DNA of 64,000 nt from assembly GCA_934133195.1 (NCBI GenBank), contig CAKPAZ010000003.1, positions 1 through 64,000 on the forward strand, in the 5' to 3' direction. Source of the stretch: an uncultured Bacilli bacterium. Lineage in GTDB: Bacteria; Bacillota_I; Bacilli_A; ML615J-28; CAG-313. A model generated the notes under the pieces. It did no database searches and was not told the origin of the DNA. It was given only the letters and a program-made list of their open reading frames with translations. The translations under genes were made by a program, and so were the position numbers. Positions 10,984 to 23,100 of the stretch are shown here, in pieces; within the stretch, counting starts at the first letter, position 1; the number at the start of each line of letters is the position of its first letter.

Positions 10984-13797
10984 TTAACTTATTACTTGTA
11001 ATTCTTCAATACTTGTAATTACAAAAGTATACTCATTATTGTAAACATTATAAGAAATAACACTAAGTTTAACCTTTTTACCATTTAAGGCTTCTAAATT
11101 CTTATAGTTATAAGCATAGTATTTAGCATTAGTATAGTAATACATTGTTGCTTCATGTTCACCATCAGTAATATAAACTTTACTTTCAGAAACATAAATA
11201 GTTACAACAATATCTTTCCAGCCTACAGCACCTAGTTTTGCGGCTTCACCGGCAGCATTTGCATCGGACAAATCTTTTACAGTTGCATTTTCTTTAAAAG
11301 CTCCATCAGGAAGAGGATTACCACTTGAAATAATCTCTATTGTTGCACCTTTAGCAATTTGTGGCATGCCATAGTATAAATCAAGGGAACCAGTAACTGT
11401 TACTTTATCTCCAACTACAACAGTAGATGGTTCTTTAACGAAGATGATTCCACTTTCATCAGCAAGATAGAATCCCCAAGTACTTGCCCCTTCACTTCTA
11501 GTGATTCCAACCACAATTCCTTCAAGAGATACGGTTTCTCCATTTTTCTTAGCTTTATCACGTGCATCAGCAACCGTCATACTTTCAAGTTTAGTAACTT
11601 TAAAAGTAACATTAATAATTGTTTCTGATTTATCTGTTTTATAAGAAAGGGTTAAAGTTACATCCATAGATACAACGGGTTCAGGAATTGAAACTGTAAA
11701 TGTATGAGCTTCTTTACTGATAGTAACACCATCTAAAGTTGATGATTTAATTTCTACATTACCTTGTTCTAACTCAAATGATACTTCACTTGCTTTAGTG
11801 TATTCTTTACTGAAAGCTGAAGTAATAATATTCTTGGCTTGATAGTTTAATACACTATATGGTGTATCAATAACGCTTAATACTTCTAGTACCGCAGATT
11901 TCCAAACAAACTTTTTACTAGATACAGCTCCAATACGTAAAGTTACATAAGCTTCAACACATTTATTAACATAATCATCTAACCAACTATATTCAGGTAC
12001 ACCATTTGAACCTGAATTTTGTGAATAAACAATCATAGATAGAGATGGATCATCAAGATCATGAATGTAGTAATTCTTGTATGAACCATTGGATTTTTCT
12101 AAATAAAGTCTTGTTTTATAAACAATATTAGTAATATTATTATTTGATGGATTTTGAATTAAATCTTTTAAATCTTTACTTTCAACATATGAACTTGGAA
12201 TTTCATGTTCTTGATAATCATGATATAATACTTCAGCGTTATTTAATCTAATGGAACCATTATGATTATTATCAAGACGTGGTTGATACAAATCATAACT
12301 ACCAGTTACATAAACAAACTCACCCTTAGAAAGCTTTGTAATGTCAGTAACACGGTCAACAGCTGTAGAAATGAAAACGGCGATTGAACCAGTTTCATCG
12401 ATAAGTTCAAATCCAGCAGGAGTTTTAGAACCTGATAAATATAAGAAACCAACAATGATTCCTTTAATAGTAACAACATCACCTTTTTCCTTTTCTCTCG
12501 CATCACAAATATCAATTGTTTCAATTTCTGGTATTTCTTCAACACAATCAAATTCTACAACTTCACTTAATACTACTTCATTGTATGTAATAGTAACTTT
12601 GATGGAAGCCTTTTGTAATGTAGGAGTACAAGTAATATTAAGAGTATTACCATCAAGAGCAATTGGACCAGATATTACTTCATAAGTAACGGAAGAAGTA
12701 GTAAGAATTTCATCTTTAGTAAGTAATTCTAAACGACAACTTGCTGAATAAGTAGAACTAAATTCTCTTAATACACGTTTTAAAGCATAAGCAGTTAATT
12801 CTTGATCAGTAACAGTAACTTCCTCATGAATTTCAAGAGGAACAATTCTCCAAAATGAACCACTAGCACTGATTTTACAGTTTTGTACGGCGATCATACA
12901 TTTTCTAGTTTGTCCATCATATTTTTCAAGCCAACTTAAATCCTTTCCATTAGCTGTAGTGTAAGCATAGAAAGAATTAATACCATTTAAATCATTAAAG
13001 TAATAATTAACAAAACCATTTCCAGGTACTTTCTTGATTGTTGCAGTTACTTCATAAACATTAGAAGTAATGTTTTCAGACACACTTGTTAAAGCTAACT
13101 CTTCGATTGATGATTGTTTAACCCCACTTGTAGGTAGAGCATTACCACTAGTGATAACTTCAACACTGCTTGCGACAATTTGACGAGCTCCAGTATATCC
13201 AACTATTTCTGCTGCTGACTTTGATGCTTCATCAATATACATAGTGTAAGTACCTTTTACGATTACTTCTTCACCAAACATTACAGTTTCAGCGTCACTA
13301 CTTGAATAAATGTAGATGGCATCAGTTTTATCAAATACATAAAAACCAACGGGAACATTCTTTTCTGTACCATTAATAATTCTTGAAACAATACCACGGA
13401 TTGTTACTTCGGTATCTTTTTCTAAAGTTTTTACTTTTGAAATACTCATATATGAAGGAGCCGGTAAAGAAGCAATGGTAATTGTATATTCTTTAGTCTT
13501 CTTATAACCATCAAGTTCAAAAGTAACTGTTAAAGTAACACTCTTACTAGTCTCACCAAGAGTTACCTTTCCTTCATTTGTTAAGGCATCTTCATCAGAT
13601 GATTGGTAAGTAAGCTTAACGCCACTTATAGTTGTAACAAAATTTAAGTCAGTTGAAACATTGCTGAGATCAGTATCTTGAAATAATTGATTAATTACTT
13701 CATCAACTTGTTTAATCTTAGCATCATCTGGATTCTTACAAGATACAAAAGCAAAACATGTAACTAGTAAGAAAAGAAATGTTAAAAATTTTTTCAT
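10984..13797 (-). CDS. Large lipoprotein with three Ig-like/YhcR-type OB-fold units
   Basis: A 937-residue exported lipoprotein. A signal peptide ends in FAFVSC, so Cys20 is the likely lipidation site. The rest is three units of roughly 300 residues, each with an Ig-like beta-sandwich, an OB-fold module resembling those in front of YhcR-type extracellular nucleases, and a second OB-like segment. The clearest OB modules are TVADARDKAKKNGETVSLEG...GDKVTVTGSLDLYYG, KGDVVTIKGIIVGF...YVTGSYDLYQ, and EKDTEVTIRGIVSRI...VIVKGTYTMY. No nuclease or other catalytic domain follows. The ribosome site is AGGAG. It diverges from an amidase lipoprotein. Likely ligand (nucleic acid or polysaccharide) is a guess. 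Confidence 0.75.
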   Translation of the reverse strand: MKKFLTFLFLLVTCFAFVSCKNPDDAKIKQVDEVINQLFQDTDLSNVSTDLNFVTTISGVKLTYQSSDEDALTNEGKVTLGETSKSVTLTVTFELDGYKKTKEYTITIASLPAPSYMSISKVKTLEKDTEVTIRGIVSRIINGTEKNVPVGFYVFDKTDAIYIYSSSDAETVMFGEEVIVKGTYTMYIDEASKSAAEIVGYTGARQIVASSVEVITSGNALPTSGVKQSSIEELALTSVSENITSNVYEVTATIKKVPGNGFVNYYFNDLNGINSFYAYTTANGKDLSWLEKYDGQTRKCMIAVQNCKISASGSFWRIVPLEIHEEVTVTDQELTAYALKRVLREFSSTYSASCRLELLTKDEILTTSSVTYEVISGPIALDGNTLNITCTPTLQKASIKVTITYNEVVLSEVVEFDCVEEIPEIETIDICDAREKEKGDVVTIKGIIVGFLYLSGSKTPAGFELIDETGSIAVFISTAVDRVTDITKLSKGEFVYVTGSYDLYQPRLDNNHNGSIRLNNAEVLYHDYQEHEIPSSYVESKDLKDLIQNPSNNNITNIVYKTRLYLEKSNGSYKNYYIHDLDDPSLSMIVYSQNSGSNGVPEYSWLDDYVNKCVEAYVTLRIGAVSSKKFVWKSAVLEVLSVIDTPYSVLNYQAKNIITSAFSKEYTKASEVSFELEQGNVEIKSSTLDGVTISKEAHTFTVSIPEPVVSMDVTLTLSYKTDKSETIINVTFKVTKLESMTVADARDKAKKNGETVSLEGIVVGITRSEGASTWGFYLADESGIIFVKEPSTVVVGDKVTVTGSLDLYYGMPQIAKGATIEIISSGNPLPDGAFKENATVKDLSDANAAGEAAKLGAVGWKDIVVTIYVSESKVYITDGEHEATMYYYTNAKYYAYNYKNLEALNGKKVKLSVISYNVYNNEYTFVITSIEELQVIS

Positions 13798-13930
13798 GTT
13801 TTTTTCTCCTATTTTTAAATTTTAGTTTGCTAAAAGACTTAGCAATATAATTATACCTTATATATGTTTTTAGTTCTTTAGTTTTATACTAGAAAACGCT
13901 TTATTAAAAAATCTTTGCTGGTGCAATTTC

Positions 13931-13959
13931 TTGAAAAATATTTATGAAAACGTTATAAT
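13931..13959 (+). promoter_or_regulatory. Promoter of the 1023-aa amidase gene with a cre-like site
   Basis: TTGAAA (13931-13936), 17-base spacer, TATAAT (13954-13959). TGAAAACGTTATAA at 13945-13958 fits the catabolite-responsive element TGWAANCGNTNWCA at all but one position and overlaps the -10. A second related core, GAAAACGCTTT, lies at 13892-13902. Confidence 0.6.
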
Positions 13960-13983
13960 ATTGTTGATAAGGAAGGTAAGACA

Positions 13984-16900
13984 ATGAAAAACATCAAAAC
14001 TTTTACAAAATACTTAAGCTTATTCTTGTTTATTATGACCCTTTGTTTAATAACTAGTTGTAAAAAACATGAAGATGAAAATCCGATTGATCCCGATGAT
14101 GAAATCGAAGAAATTACATTTGTACTTCCATCAACCTTAAAAGTACATGAAACTCACAAGATTGTTGGGATTGAATCTGATTATGAAGTAAAATCAACAA
14201 ATGATGAAATCATCAAAGTACATGATGACTATACTTTAGAAGCCTTAGGCGTAGGTAAAGCTATCATTACAATCACATACGTAAAAAATCAAGAAGTATC
14301 AAAAAAATATACTATTGAAGTTCTTGATGAATTAAGCGTTGGACTCCCTGATAAAATAAATCAATATGCTTTATTTGAACCACTTGTAACCTCACTTGCT
14401 GAAGGTGAACTTAAAGACTATGCTCTTAAGTCAAGTGATGAAAGCATCTTAAAAGTTGTAAATGGAAAACTAGAAGCTCTTCAAGCTGGTAAATCAACCA
14501 TTACAGTTACTCGTGGTGATTTTACATATTCAAAAGAAATTGAAGTAGAATATGATGAAGATGCTATGAAAGTAGATCTACCTGAAACTCTTGCATGCTA
14601 CAATATGGTTGAAGTTCTTGTGTATATTGAAAATAGAGGCTATGTAAAAGATTTTACAGTAACTTCATCTAATACAAGATCAATCAAATATAATGCTGGT
14701 TACTTAAATAGCTATCGTGTAGGTGAATCTACCATTGAAATTACTTATGGTACAATTACTAAAAAATATACCATCAATGTTATAAATGAATTATATTTAG
14801 AAGTACCTGAAGAAATCCGTGTATTTGATAAAGTTGATATTAAATATAGTAATGCAATGAAGAAAAATATGAGTGACGCAGTAATTACATCAAGTAATCC
14901 TGAAATCTTAAATATCATTGATAAAAACCAAATTGAAGGTCTTGCTCCAGGAACTGTTACTATAATTTTAGAGTTTGATGGTATGAAAATATCAAAAGAA
15001 GTAAAAGTTACAACAGGATATAAGTATGAATACAAAAATGCTTTACTTCCAGCCCAAGAAACTATCATGAAAGTAATCGATTACTTGAATAATGAAGTTA
15101 CTAACTTTACTTTATCAACAACAAATAATGATATTATCAAAATTGAAAACAATAAAATCACTGCTTTAAAAGAAGGTACTGCAACTCTAACTATTGAAAT
15201 TGGTGAATTTAAAGATGAACTTGAAATCATGGTTATCGGTATGGAAGTTTCAGCCGCATCAACAATGAAACGTGGTGGAATTCAAGATTTAAGTATTAAC
15301 TTTACACCTAATACTTACAGTGAAGGATATACTTTAGAAAGTAGTAACCCTGAAATCATTGAAGTAGTAGAAAAAAATCGTATTCGTGCCTTAAAACCAG
15401 GTAGTGCAGATATCGTTGTTGTATCAGTAAGTGGTTTAAGAGAAACCTTAACAATCACTGTAGAAGATGTTTACTACTCAATTACATTTAATATCACTGA
15501 TGAAGAAAAAGCCTTACTTCCTGAAGGCTATCTTGAAAATCATCAAAAATTCTCTGTTGATGATCTTCCAATTGCCCTTCCTAATATGGAAAAAGAGATG
15601 AGTTCTTTCTTAGGTTGGAAAATCAACAACAATAGTCAAGACTATGATTTAGAAGATTTAACTTTTGAAATCCCTGTTGGTACTAACTACAATGTAACTT
15701 TAACATCTGTATGGGGTAACTCTCATATTGAGTTATATCATGAAAATGTTCAAGTAATTGAACCAGAACAAACCTTAAAACTTCTTGTTAAAACCTTCAT
15801 GATTCCAAAAGGCATTGATGTAAATAACCTTGTTTGGGAATCAGCTAATGAAAAGATTGCAATCGTAAAAGATGGTATTGTAACTGGCGTTAGCGATGGT
15901 ACCGTTTTAATTAAAGTAAGTCTAAAAGAAAAACCAAATATTAACACAACAATAGGAGTAACAATTATGAGTAACATGAAGGAAATGGATGAATTATTAA
16001 ATTACTTTGTTGAAAATGCTATTGATGAAGTAATCGCCAAGAACATTACAGTAACAGGATATCAATTTATCTATCAACATCGTTTACTTGGTAGTGTTAC
16101 AAAATACTTATTTACTCCATTTGTGGTAAATAATGATTTCTATCCAATTCCATCATCTAATGCCAACCGTCCAGGAGTTGTTTATCCTAAGTATTACATT
16201 ACTGTTCATGATACAGCCTCAGCTGCGGAAACTGCCGATGGAAAAGCTCATGCAAGATACGTTACAGAAGGTGGCGGCGGAACTTCATGGCATTATTCAG
16301 TTGGTAATGATGGTATTTATCATCAAATTCCTGATAATGAAAATGCATATCATGCAGGTGATGGTGGAAGACCATACATTCTATATGAAACTGGTGTAAA
16401 AGCAGAAGACACAACTAAACTTCCTGTAGTTACTATCAGTGAAGATGGCTACTATGAAATCAATGGAACTAAGACTAAAGTATTAGCACCAACTAATGAT
16501 GGTAAAATTCTAACAACTAAAGATATCAATGATGTTGGTATTCGTACAGTAGTTCAAAATGGTTACTACTATATTGGTAATACTTATTACAATACAACAT
16601 ATCATAAAATATCTAATGCTGGTGGAAACAATAACTCAATCGGTATGGAAACAATGGTAAATAAAGGTTCTGACTTATACTTAACTTGGCATAATACTGC
16701 AAAACTTGTAGCTAACTTAATGTATCAAAACAATTTAGGTATTAACGATGTTCGTCCTCACCATTTCTTTAGTGGTAAGAACTGCCCTCAAACAATGCGT
16801 GATAACGGTTTATGGGATAACTTTATTACAATGGTTCAATTTGAATATGATGTTTTAACTAAATATAAAGATTATGAAATTACTTTTGAATCTCATGATT

Positions 16901-17055
16901 TAGAATATGTAAATAATGTTGGTCGTGTAATTAAACAAGATAAATACACAAAAACTGTTACTTACACCATTACAGTAACTAAGAATGGAGTATCAAAATC
17001 AGTAACATTATCATCTAATATTCCAGGTAGTTTAGACCTAAAAGACATCATGTAA
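13984..17055 (+). CDS. Lipoprotein N-acetylmuramoyl-L-alanine amidase with Ig-like repeats
   Basis: A 1023-residue exported lipoprotein; signal peptide ends in LITSC with Cys26 as the lipid anchor. Residues about 40-500 are a chain of bacterial Ig-like (Big_2-type) repeats with the pattern ...SSNPEI...I...G.A.I.V. One InlB-type segment (FLGWKIN) and another Ig-like unit follow. The C-terminal part from about residue 735 is an Amidase_2/PGRP domain with T7-lysozyme-like geometry: His742 in YYITVHDT, then His926 and Cys934 eight residues apart in HHFFSGKNC, and Lys932 two before the Cys. It probably cleaves peptidoglycan stem peptides at the outer face of the membrane. Paralogue of the next gene. 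GGAAGG precedes the ATG. Confidence 0.85.
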   Translation: MKNIKTFTKYLSLFLFIMTLCLITSCKKHEDENPIDPDDEIEEITFVLPSTLKVHETHKIVGIESDYEVKSTNDEIIKVHDDYTLEALGVGKAIITITYVKNQEVSKKYTIEVLDELSVGLPDKINQYALFEPLVTSLAEGELKDYALKSSDESILKVVNGKLEALQAGKSTITVTRGDFTYSKEIEVEYDEDAMKVDLPETLACYNMVEVLVYIENRGYVKDFTVTSSNTRSIKYNAGYLNSYRVGESTIEITYGTITKKYTINVINELYLEVPEEIRVFDKVDIKYSNAMKKNMSDAVITSSNPEILNIIDKNQIEGLAPGTVTIILEFDGMKISKEVKVTTGYKYEYKNALLPAQETIMKVIDYLNNEVTNFTLSTTNNDIIKIENNKITALKEGTATLTIEIGEFKDELEIMVIGMEVSAASTMKRGGIQDLSINFTPNTYSEGYTLESSNPEIIEVVEKNRIRALKPGSADIVVVSVSGLRETLTITVEDVYYSITFNITDEEKALLPEGYLENHQKFSVDDLPIALPNMEKEMSSFLGWKINNNSQDYDLEDLTFEIPVGTNYNVTLTSVWGNSHIELYHENVQVIEPEQTLKLLVKTFMIPKGIDVNNLVWESANEKIAIVKDGIVTGVSDGTVLIKVSLKEKPNINTTIGVTIMSNMKEMDELLNYFVENAIDEVIAKNITVTGYQFIYQHRLLGSVTKYLFTPFVVNNDFYPIPSSNANRPGVVYPKYYITVHDTASAAETADGKAHARYVTEGGGGTSWHYSVGNDGIYHQIPDNENAYHAGDGGRPYILYETGVKAEDTTKLPVVTISEDGYYEINGTKTKVLAPTNDGKILTTKDINDVGIRTVVQNGYYYIGNTYYNTTYHKISNAGGNNNSIGMETMVNKGSDLYLTWHNTAKLVANLMYQNNLGINDVRPHHFFSGKNCPQTMRDNGLWDNFITMVQFEYDVLTKYKDYEITFESHDLEYVNNVGRVIKQDKYTKTVTYTITVTKNGVSKSVTLSSNIPGSLDLKDIM

Positions 17056-17066
17056 AATAAAAATAT

Positions 17067-17110
17067 AGACTTTTTCAAAACCTTAGGCTTTTGGGAAAGT
17101 CTTTTTTTTA
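17067..17110 (+). terminator. Terminator after the first amidase gene
   Basis: AGACTTTTTCAAAA (17067-17080) pairs with TTTTGGGAAAGTCT apart from a two-base internal mismatch, followed by a T run to 17109. Confidence 0.88.
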
Positions 17111-17118
17111 AAAAAAGT

Positions 17119-17157
17119 ATGAAAACGCTTGCTAAAAAATGTTAAAAGTGCTATAAT
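17119..17157 (+). promoter_or_regulatory. Promoter of the 2712-aa gene with a cre site over the -35
   Basis: TTGCTA (17129-17134), 17-base spacer, TATAAT (17152-17157). ATGAAAACGCTTGCT (17119-17133) matches the cre consensus WTGNAANCGNWNNCW at every position and overlaps the -35, a position where CcpA would repress. Confidence 0.65.
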
Positions 17158-17193
17158 AAGGTGTAAAAATAATGAAAGGAAAAGGAGAAAAAT

Positions 17194-20100
17194 ATGCTAA
17201 ACTTTAGAAAAAGAATTTTCTTATTTTTAACACTCATTATGACTGCTTTATGTTTAGTAAGTTGTACAGATGTAAAAAATACAGTTCGTATTAATTTCGA
17301 AGAAGATGAATACACTGTAAGAATGCAATCTACTTTAACAGTTAAACCAGTCATTAAAGCTTCTGCCGATTTCGACATGAATGGATTTGAAGTAGTTTAT
17401 GAATCTTCAAATGAAGATGTTGTACGTTACGTTAATGGTATTTTATATCCTGTTAGCGAAGGCGAAGCACAAATTAAAGCTTATTGGAAGGATAAAGATG
17501 TAATCTTTGATAAGGCTACAGTTAAAGTTATTAAACCTGCTTTACCAGAATTACTAGTTGAAGATCCTATCAATGTATTGAAAAACGATGAGGTTCTACT
17601 ACCTTACACTTTATATAAAAACTACACTGATGCTAAAGCAACATTCAAAGCTTTAACACCTGAAATCGCAACAATCGATGAAACAGGTAGAGTTAAAGCT
17701 CTTAAAGTTGGTCAAGCTCTATTTGAAGCAGTAGTTAGTGACTACGCAGAAACAAGTGAAGTTTATACAATAAAAGTTAACGTTGTTGAATCTGACTTCT
17801 CTATCAAGTATGTTCTTGATGGTGGTGTAAATGCTGAAACTAACCCTGTTGGTTACAACACTTTAGATTGCCCTATTGAACTTGCTCCTGCAACAAAAGA
17901 AGGTTATGACTTTGTTGGTTGGAATTTAGATGGTCAAATCGTTAATGAAATTCCTGCTAATACTACAGGTGATCTTGTACTTGTAGCAGTATGGAAAGCT
18001 ATTGAATACAAACTTGAATTTGACGTTGATGGTGGTGTATTTGAAGGTGACCTACCTACATCTTATACTGCTGATTTACTACCTCTTGCTCTTCCAACTT
18101 TAACAAAAGAAGGATATGAATTCCAAGGTTGGAAACTTGACAAAGCTGTAGTTACTGAAATTAAAGAAGGTACTACTGGTGATTTAACACTTAAAGCTGT
18201 ATGGAAAGCTCTTGAATGGAATGTTTCATTCGATCTTGATGGTGGTGAATTCCCTGGTACATATGCAACAAGAGAAGAAATGGTAAATGACTTTATGAAA
18301 GACTTTGGTGCTTTCGCAAAGATCGACATGACTACTCCTGCTCAATACTGGGCTCAAGATCCTGCTAGAACAAACTTCTGGAAAGATGCAAAAATGCATG
18401 CTAAATGGTCTTGGATCTTCAAAGCATTAATTCCTTTTGCAAAAGCTCAAGGTATTGATACTAAGTATTTAGCTGGTATGAATGCAGACCCTATCTCAAT
18501 CATAACATATGCAACTCAAAACGTAGCTATCTACTTATTAGGTATTAACAATGCTAAATGGAATGAAACTTATAAAGCAACATATGGTGGCTTAGCAAGT
18601 AAATGGACTACAGTTGACTGTACAAGTGAAGCTGTATTAAATAGTTGGGTTCAATATGTTGGTGTTAAGACAACTCGTAACACTGATGAAGAATTCGTTC
18701 TTCCTACACCTGCTAAACCTGGTTATGATTTCGCTGGTTGGTTCGATGCTGAAGATAATAAAGTTGAAACAGTTGCTGCTGGTACATTAACTGATGTTGC
18801 TGTAAAAGCTAAATGGACTCTTGCAAACTACAATATCAACTTTGATTATGCTGGTGGTACACTTGTTGGTAAATATGCAACAAGAGAAGACCTGGTAAAT
18901 GACTTTATGAAAGACTTTGGTGCTTTCGCAAAGATTACTATGACTACACCTGCTGAATACTGGGCTTCTGATTATAAGACAAGTTTCTGGAGAGATGCAA
19001 AGATGTATGCTAAATGGTCTTGGATCTTTAAAGCATTAGTTCCACTTGCTAAATCTCAATATCAAGAAACAACATACTTAGATAATATGCTTGCAGATCC
19101 TATCTCAATTTCTGGATATGCAACTCAAAACGTAGCTATCTACTTATTAGGTATTAACAATGCTAAATGGAATGAAACTTATGCTTCAACATATAAAGGT
19201 TTATCTAGTAGATTTACTACTGTTGATTGTACAAGTGAAAAAGCATTAAATAGCTGGATTGAATATGTTGGTGTTAAATCTACATATACAATCTTTGATG
19301 AAGTTACACTTCCAACTCTAACAAAAGAAGGTTATACATTTGTTGGTTGGTTCAATGGTGACCAAAAGGTTGAAAAAATTGCTGCTGGTACATATGGAGA
19401 ATTAAATTTAGTTGCTAAATTTGAAGGCAATAAATATGAAATTGAATATGTATTAGAAGAAGGTGCAACACTTCCTGAAGGTGCTGCAAAAGAATATGTA
19501 TTTGGTACTGGACTTGCTACACTTCCTGTTCCAACAAAAGAAGGTTATGATTTCTTAGGTTGGTATGAAGGTGAAACTAAAGTTGAAACTATCGCAGCTG
19601 ATAGAACTGGTAAAGTTACTTTAACTGCAAAATTTGAAAAGAAAGCCGAAGTTACTGAATATGAAATTACTTATAATCTAGACGGTGGAACTCTTCCTGA
19701 AGATGCTCCTACTAAATACACAAAAGGCGTTGGTCTTGCATCACTTGTAACTCCAACAAAAGAAGGTTACACATTCTTAGGATGGTACTTAAATGGTGAA
19801 TTAGTAACTGCTATTAGTGCTTCTCAAGAAGGTAACATTACTCTTGAAGCTAGATGGGAAGAAATCGTTCAAGAAGAAGAATATGAAATTACTTATGACT
19901 TAGATGGTGGTTCTTGGCCAGTAACTAAGATTGAATCATATGAAGACTTTGCTGCTGCATTCGCTGCTGCATATTCTGAATATGTTGGTAAAGAAGTTAC
20001 TCCTGAAACTTTCATGGATGTATCTTTCAACTATGGTAATTTAGATGATTTCTTCGACAATGCTAAATACTCTGCTGATTGGGCATGGGTTAGAACATTT

Positions 20101-23100
20101 GTTGTTGAATATTGTAACAAAACTGATAACCAATATAAATCAAATATTGCTGATAAGACTGCTGATTATCATAACACAATCTTAAGAGCAAACGTTCACG
20201 GATTTATTAATCAAGCACAATGGTCAAAATGGCCTGCAAGTGCTAACTATTCAAGTGTTAAATTTGAAGACTTCCAAGACAAAGTTCCTGGTGGAAAAAC
20301 TATCGCTGGTCCTGATAAATATGTAAATACTAAAGGTGCTACATTAGTTACTCCTGTTAAAGAAGGATTCGACTTTGCAGGTTGGATTTGTGGTGATGAA
20401 ATTATTACTGAAATCGCTGCTGGTACAACTGGTAACTTAACACTTAAAGCTAAATGGCGTGCATCTTCAGGTGAACAAGGCGTTATCCTTGTAGGTCCTG
20501 AAAGAGCATACAAGACAATTGATGAAGCTATGGCAGTTGCAATGCCTGGTGATGTAATCAAACTAGATGCTGGAACTTATGAAGGCGGAACAATCACTGT
20601 TGCTAATGTAAAATTAGTTGGTCCTAATGCTGGTATCAACCCTGTTAACACTACAAGAAGTGCAGAAGCTATCATTACTGGTGATATCACTGTTGCTGCA
20701 AACTATGTAACAATCGATGGTATTAGATTAACTGGTAAAGCTCGTATTGTTGGTTCTGCTAACGGTATTGAAGATTTAACAATTACTAATGTTCACATTT
20801 TTGAATGTGCTCTTAATGAAACTTCTGCAGACTCATCAAATGCTCCTTTCTACTTCTATACTTCACAAGAAAATGCTGAATTTAAGAATATTGTTATTAC
20901 AAACTGCTTAAATTCTGATACTAAAGAAGGAAGAGGCATGATCCTTTATGGTGCTCATATCAATGGCTTAACTATGAAAGATAACAAATTCGTAGGTAAG
21001 AGAATTAACTATAACGATGGTATTAAAATCGACAGTAATGCTGGCTGGGGTATCAAAGGTAAAGTTGAAATCGTAAGTAACCATTTCGAAAACTACGCTC
21101 AATATGTAATTTGGGTACGTCTATATGGCGATGGTGAATATGATATTCAAAACAACGTATTTATTAACAATGGTCAAACTGCTGGAAGCCATGCTGCTAT
21201 ATCATTTATTACATATAAAGGTGATGGTGGAAAAGTTAGTATTAACTTTATGTACAATACAGTTGACAACTCTTACATGGCTGCAAGAATTGACAAGGCT
21301 GATCGTACAGCTGAAAATTTAATCGTACATATTAACTATAATAAGATTAAAAATTGTAAAGCTTCATACTACGTAAAGAATGCCAATGCTTTCAACGTAG
21401 ATGCTGCAAACAACTATTATGACAAAACTCCAGTTGCTCAAATGTTTAGTGGTGCTGTTTGGGAACCTTACTACACTGATGAAGATAAAGTTCCTCTATG
21501 GGGTCAACCTTTAACATTCAAAGCAATTAATTATGAACTTGACGGTGGTGAATTAGATGAAGCTGCTCCTAGATCATTTGATTCTACAACAGGTCTTTCT
21601 GTTCTTCCAATTCCAACAAAACGTAATCGTATTTTCGTTGGTTGGTTAATGAATGGTGAATTCGTAACTAGCATTCCTGCTGGTACTGATACTGCTGTTA
21701 CATTAACAGCTGTATGGCGTGAAGACGCTATCTATGTAAGTAAGAATGGTGAAAGCTATGCTGTTGCAACTTTAGCAGAAGCTATCGCAAAAGCAAAAGC
21801 TGGCGACAAGATTATCGTTCTTGCTGGTGTATATGAAGAAAACATCACAATTAGTGTTGCTAACTTAACTCTTGTTGGTGTTAACCAAGGTATCAACCCT
21901 AACACTGGAACAAGAGGTGCTGAAGCAATCATTAAAGGTGTTATTACAATTACTGCAAGTGCTACTGACCTTACAATTGATGGTTTAGCATTTACTGGTA
22001 ATGCAAAAGTTAAAAACGCTTCTAATAATGATACAATTAGTGGATTAACATTCCAAAACAACGTTGTATATGATATGGAAGCTACAACTGCTTGGATTTT
22101 AAATAGATATCAAATGGATGCCTTCTTAGAAATCAAAGTTTCTGGTGGATCATCTAATAATATCGGTGTTTATAACAACAAGTTTACAAACGTTGGTAAT
22201 GTTAACGTTCTAGTAAACAGAGTTGAAAACTTAAGTGTTGATGGTAACGTATTTAAAGACTTCGGTCGTGATGCCATTCGTTCTGAAGGTGGTTACTCTT
22301 ATGGAATCTTAGCATTCACAAACAACCATTTCGAACAAACAACTGCTGGTCATGGTTATGCTGGTATCTTCACATATTCAATCGCTGGTGGAGCTGGCAC
22401 TAACGCTAAAGCCGTAGTTAGAGGTAACACATTTGTTAAAGTTGGTTCAAATGATACTTCAATTGCTCCATACAATGGTGCATTAATATCACACGTATAC
22501 CAAGAAAATCAATTAGCATGGATCGTTGAAGATAACGTATTTGATCATTGTTCAAATATTATGTGGCTTCGTAACAATGGTGCTAAAGAATCTACTTGGT
22601 CTTGTACAGTTCAAAATAACCAATTCTTAGGTATTCCTCAAACTTATTACTTTGGAACATATCGTGGTACTGATACTGCATCTACAAATCCACATCTTGC
22701 TGTATTTGGTGCTAACTACTATGAAGATAATGATGGTAATGTAATTACTGACTTAACTCAATATGCTGATATGTTTAAACACTTAAAGACTTATGGAACA
22801 GCTCTAGCTACAAAACCTGGTGAAGCAACAGTTGAAGCATATGAATTCTGGAGAATTTCATATGACCTAGATGGCGGTACTGCAAAAGGTCTTGTAACTC
22901 ATTACAATAGAGAAACTGGCGCTATTAAACTTCCTACTCCTACATGGAATATTTACCATGAATTTAAAGGATGGACATTAGATGGCGTTACAATCACAGA
23001 AATTCCTGAAGGAACAAAAGGAGACTTACACATCGTGGCTGTTTGGGAAGAAATCGAAGGTAACCCTGTTACAATTGAATTTGAATTAAACGGTGGTAAC

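Noticed and set aside
12341..12685. Plus-strand frame of 114 codons inside the 937-aa lipoprotein gene
   Set aside because: No ribosome site, low-complexity Ser/Thr composition, and fully inside a well-supported minus-strand gene.
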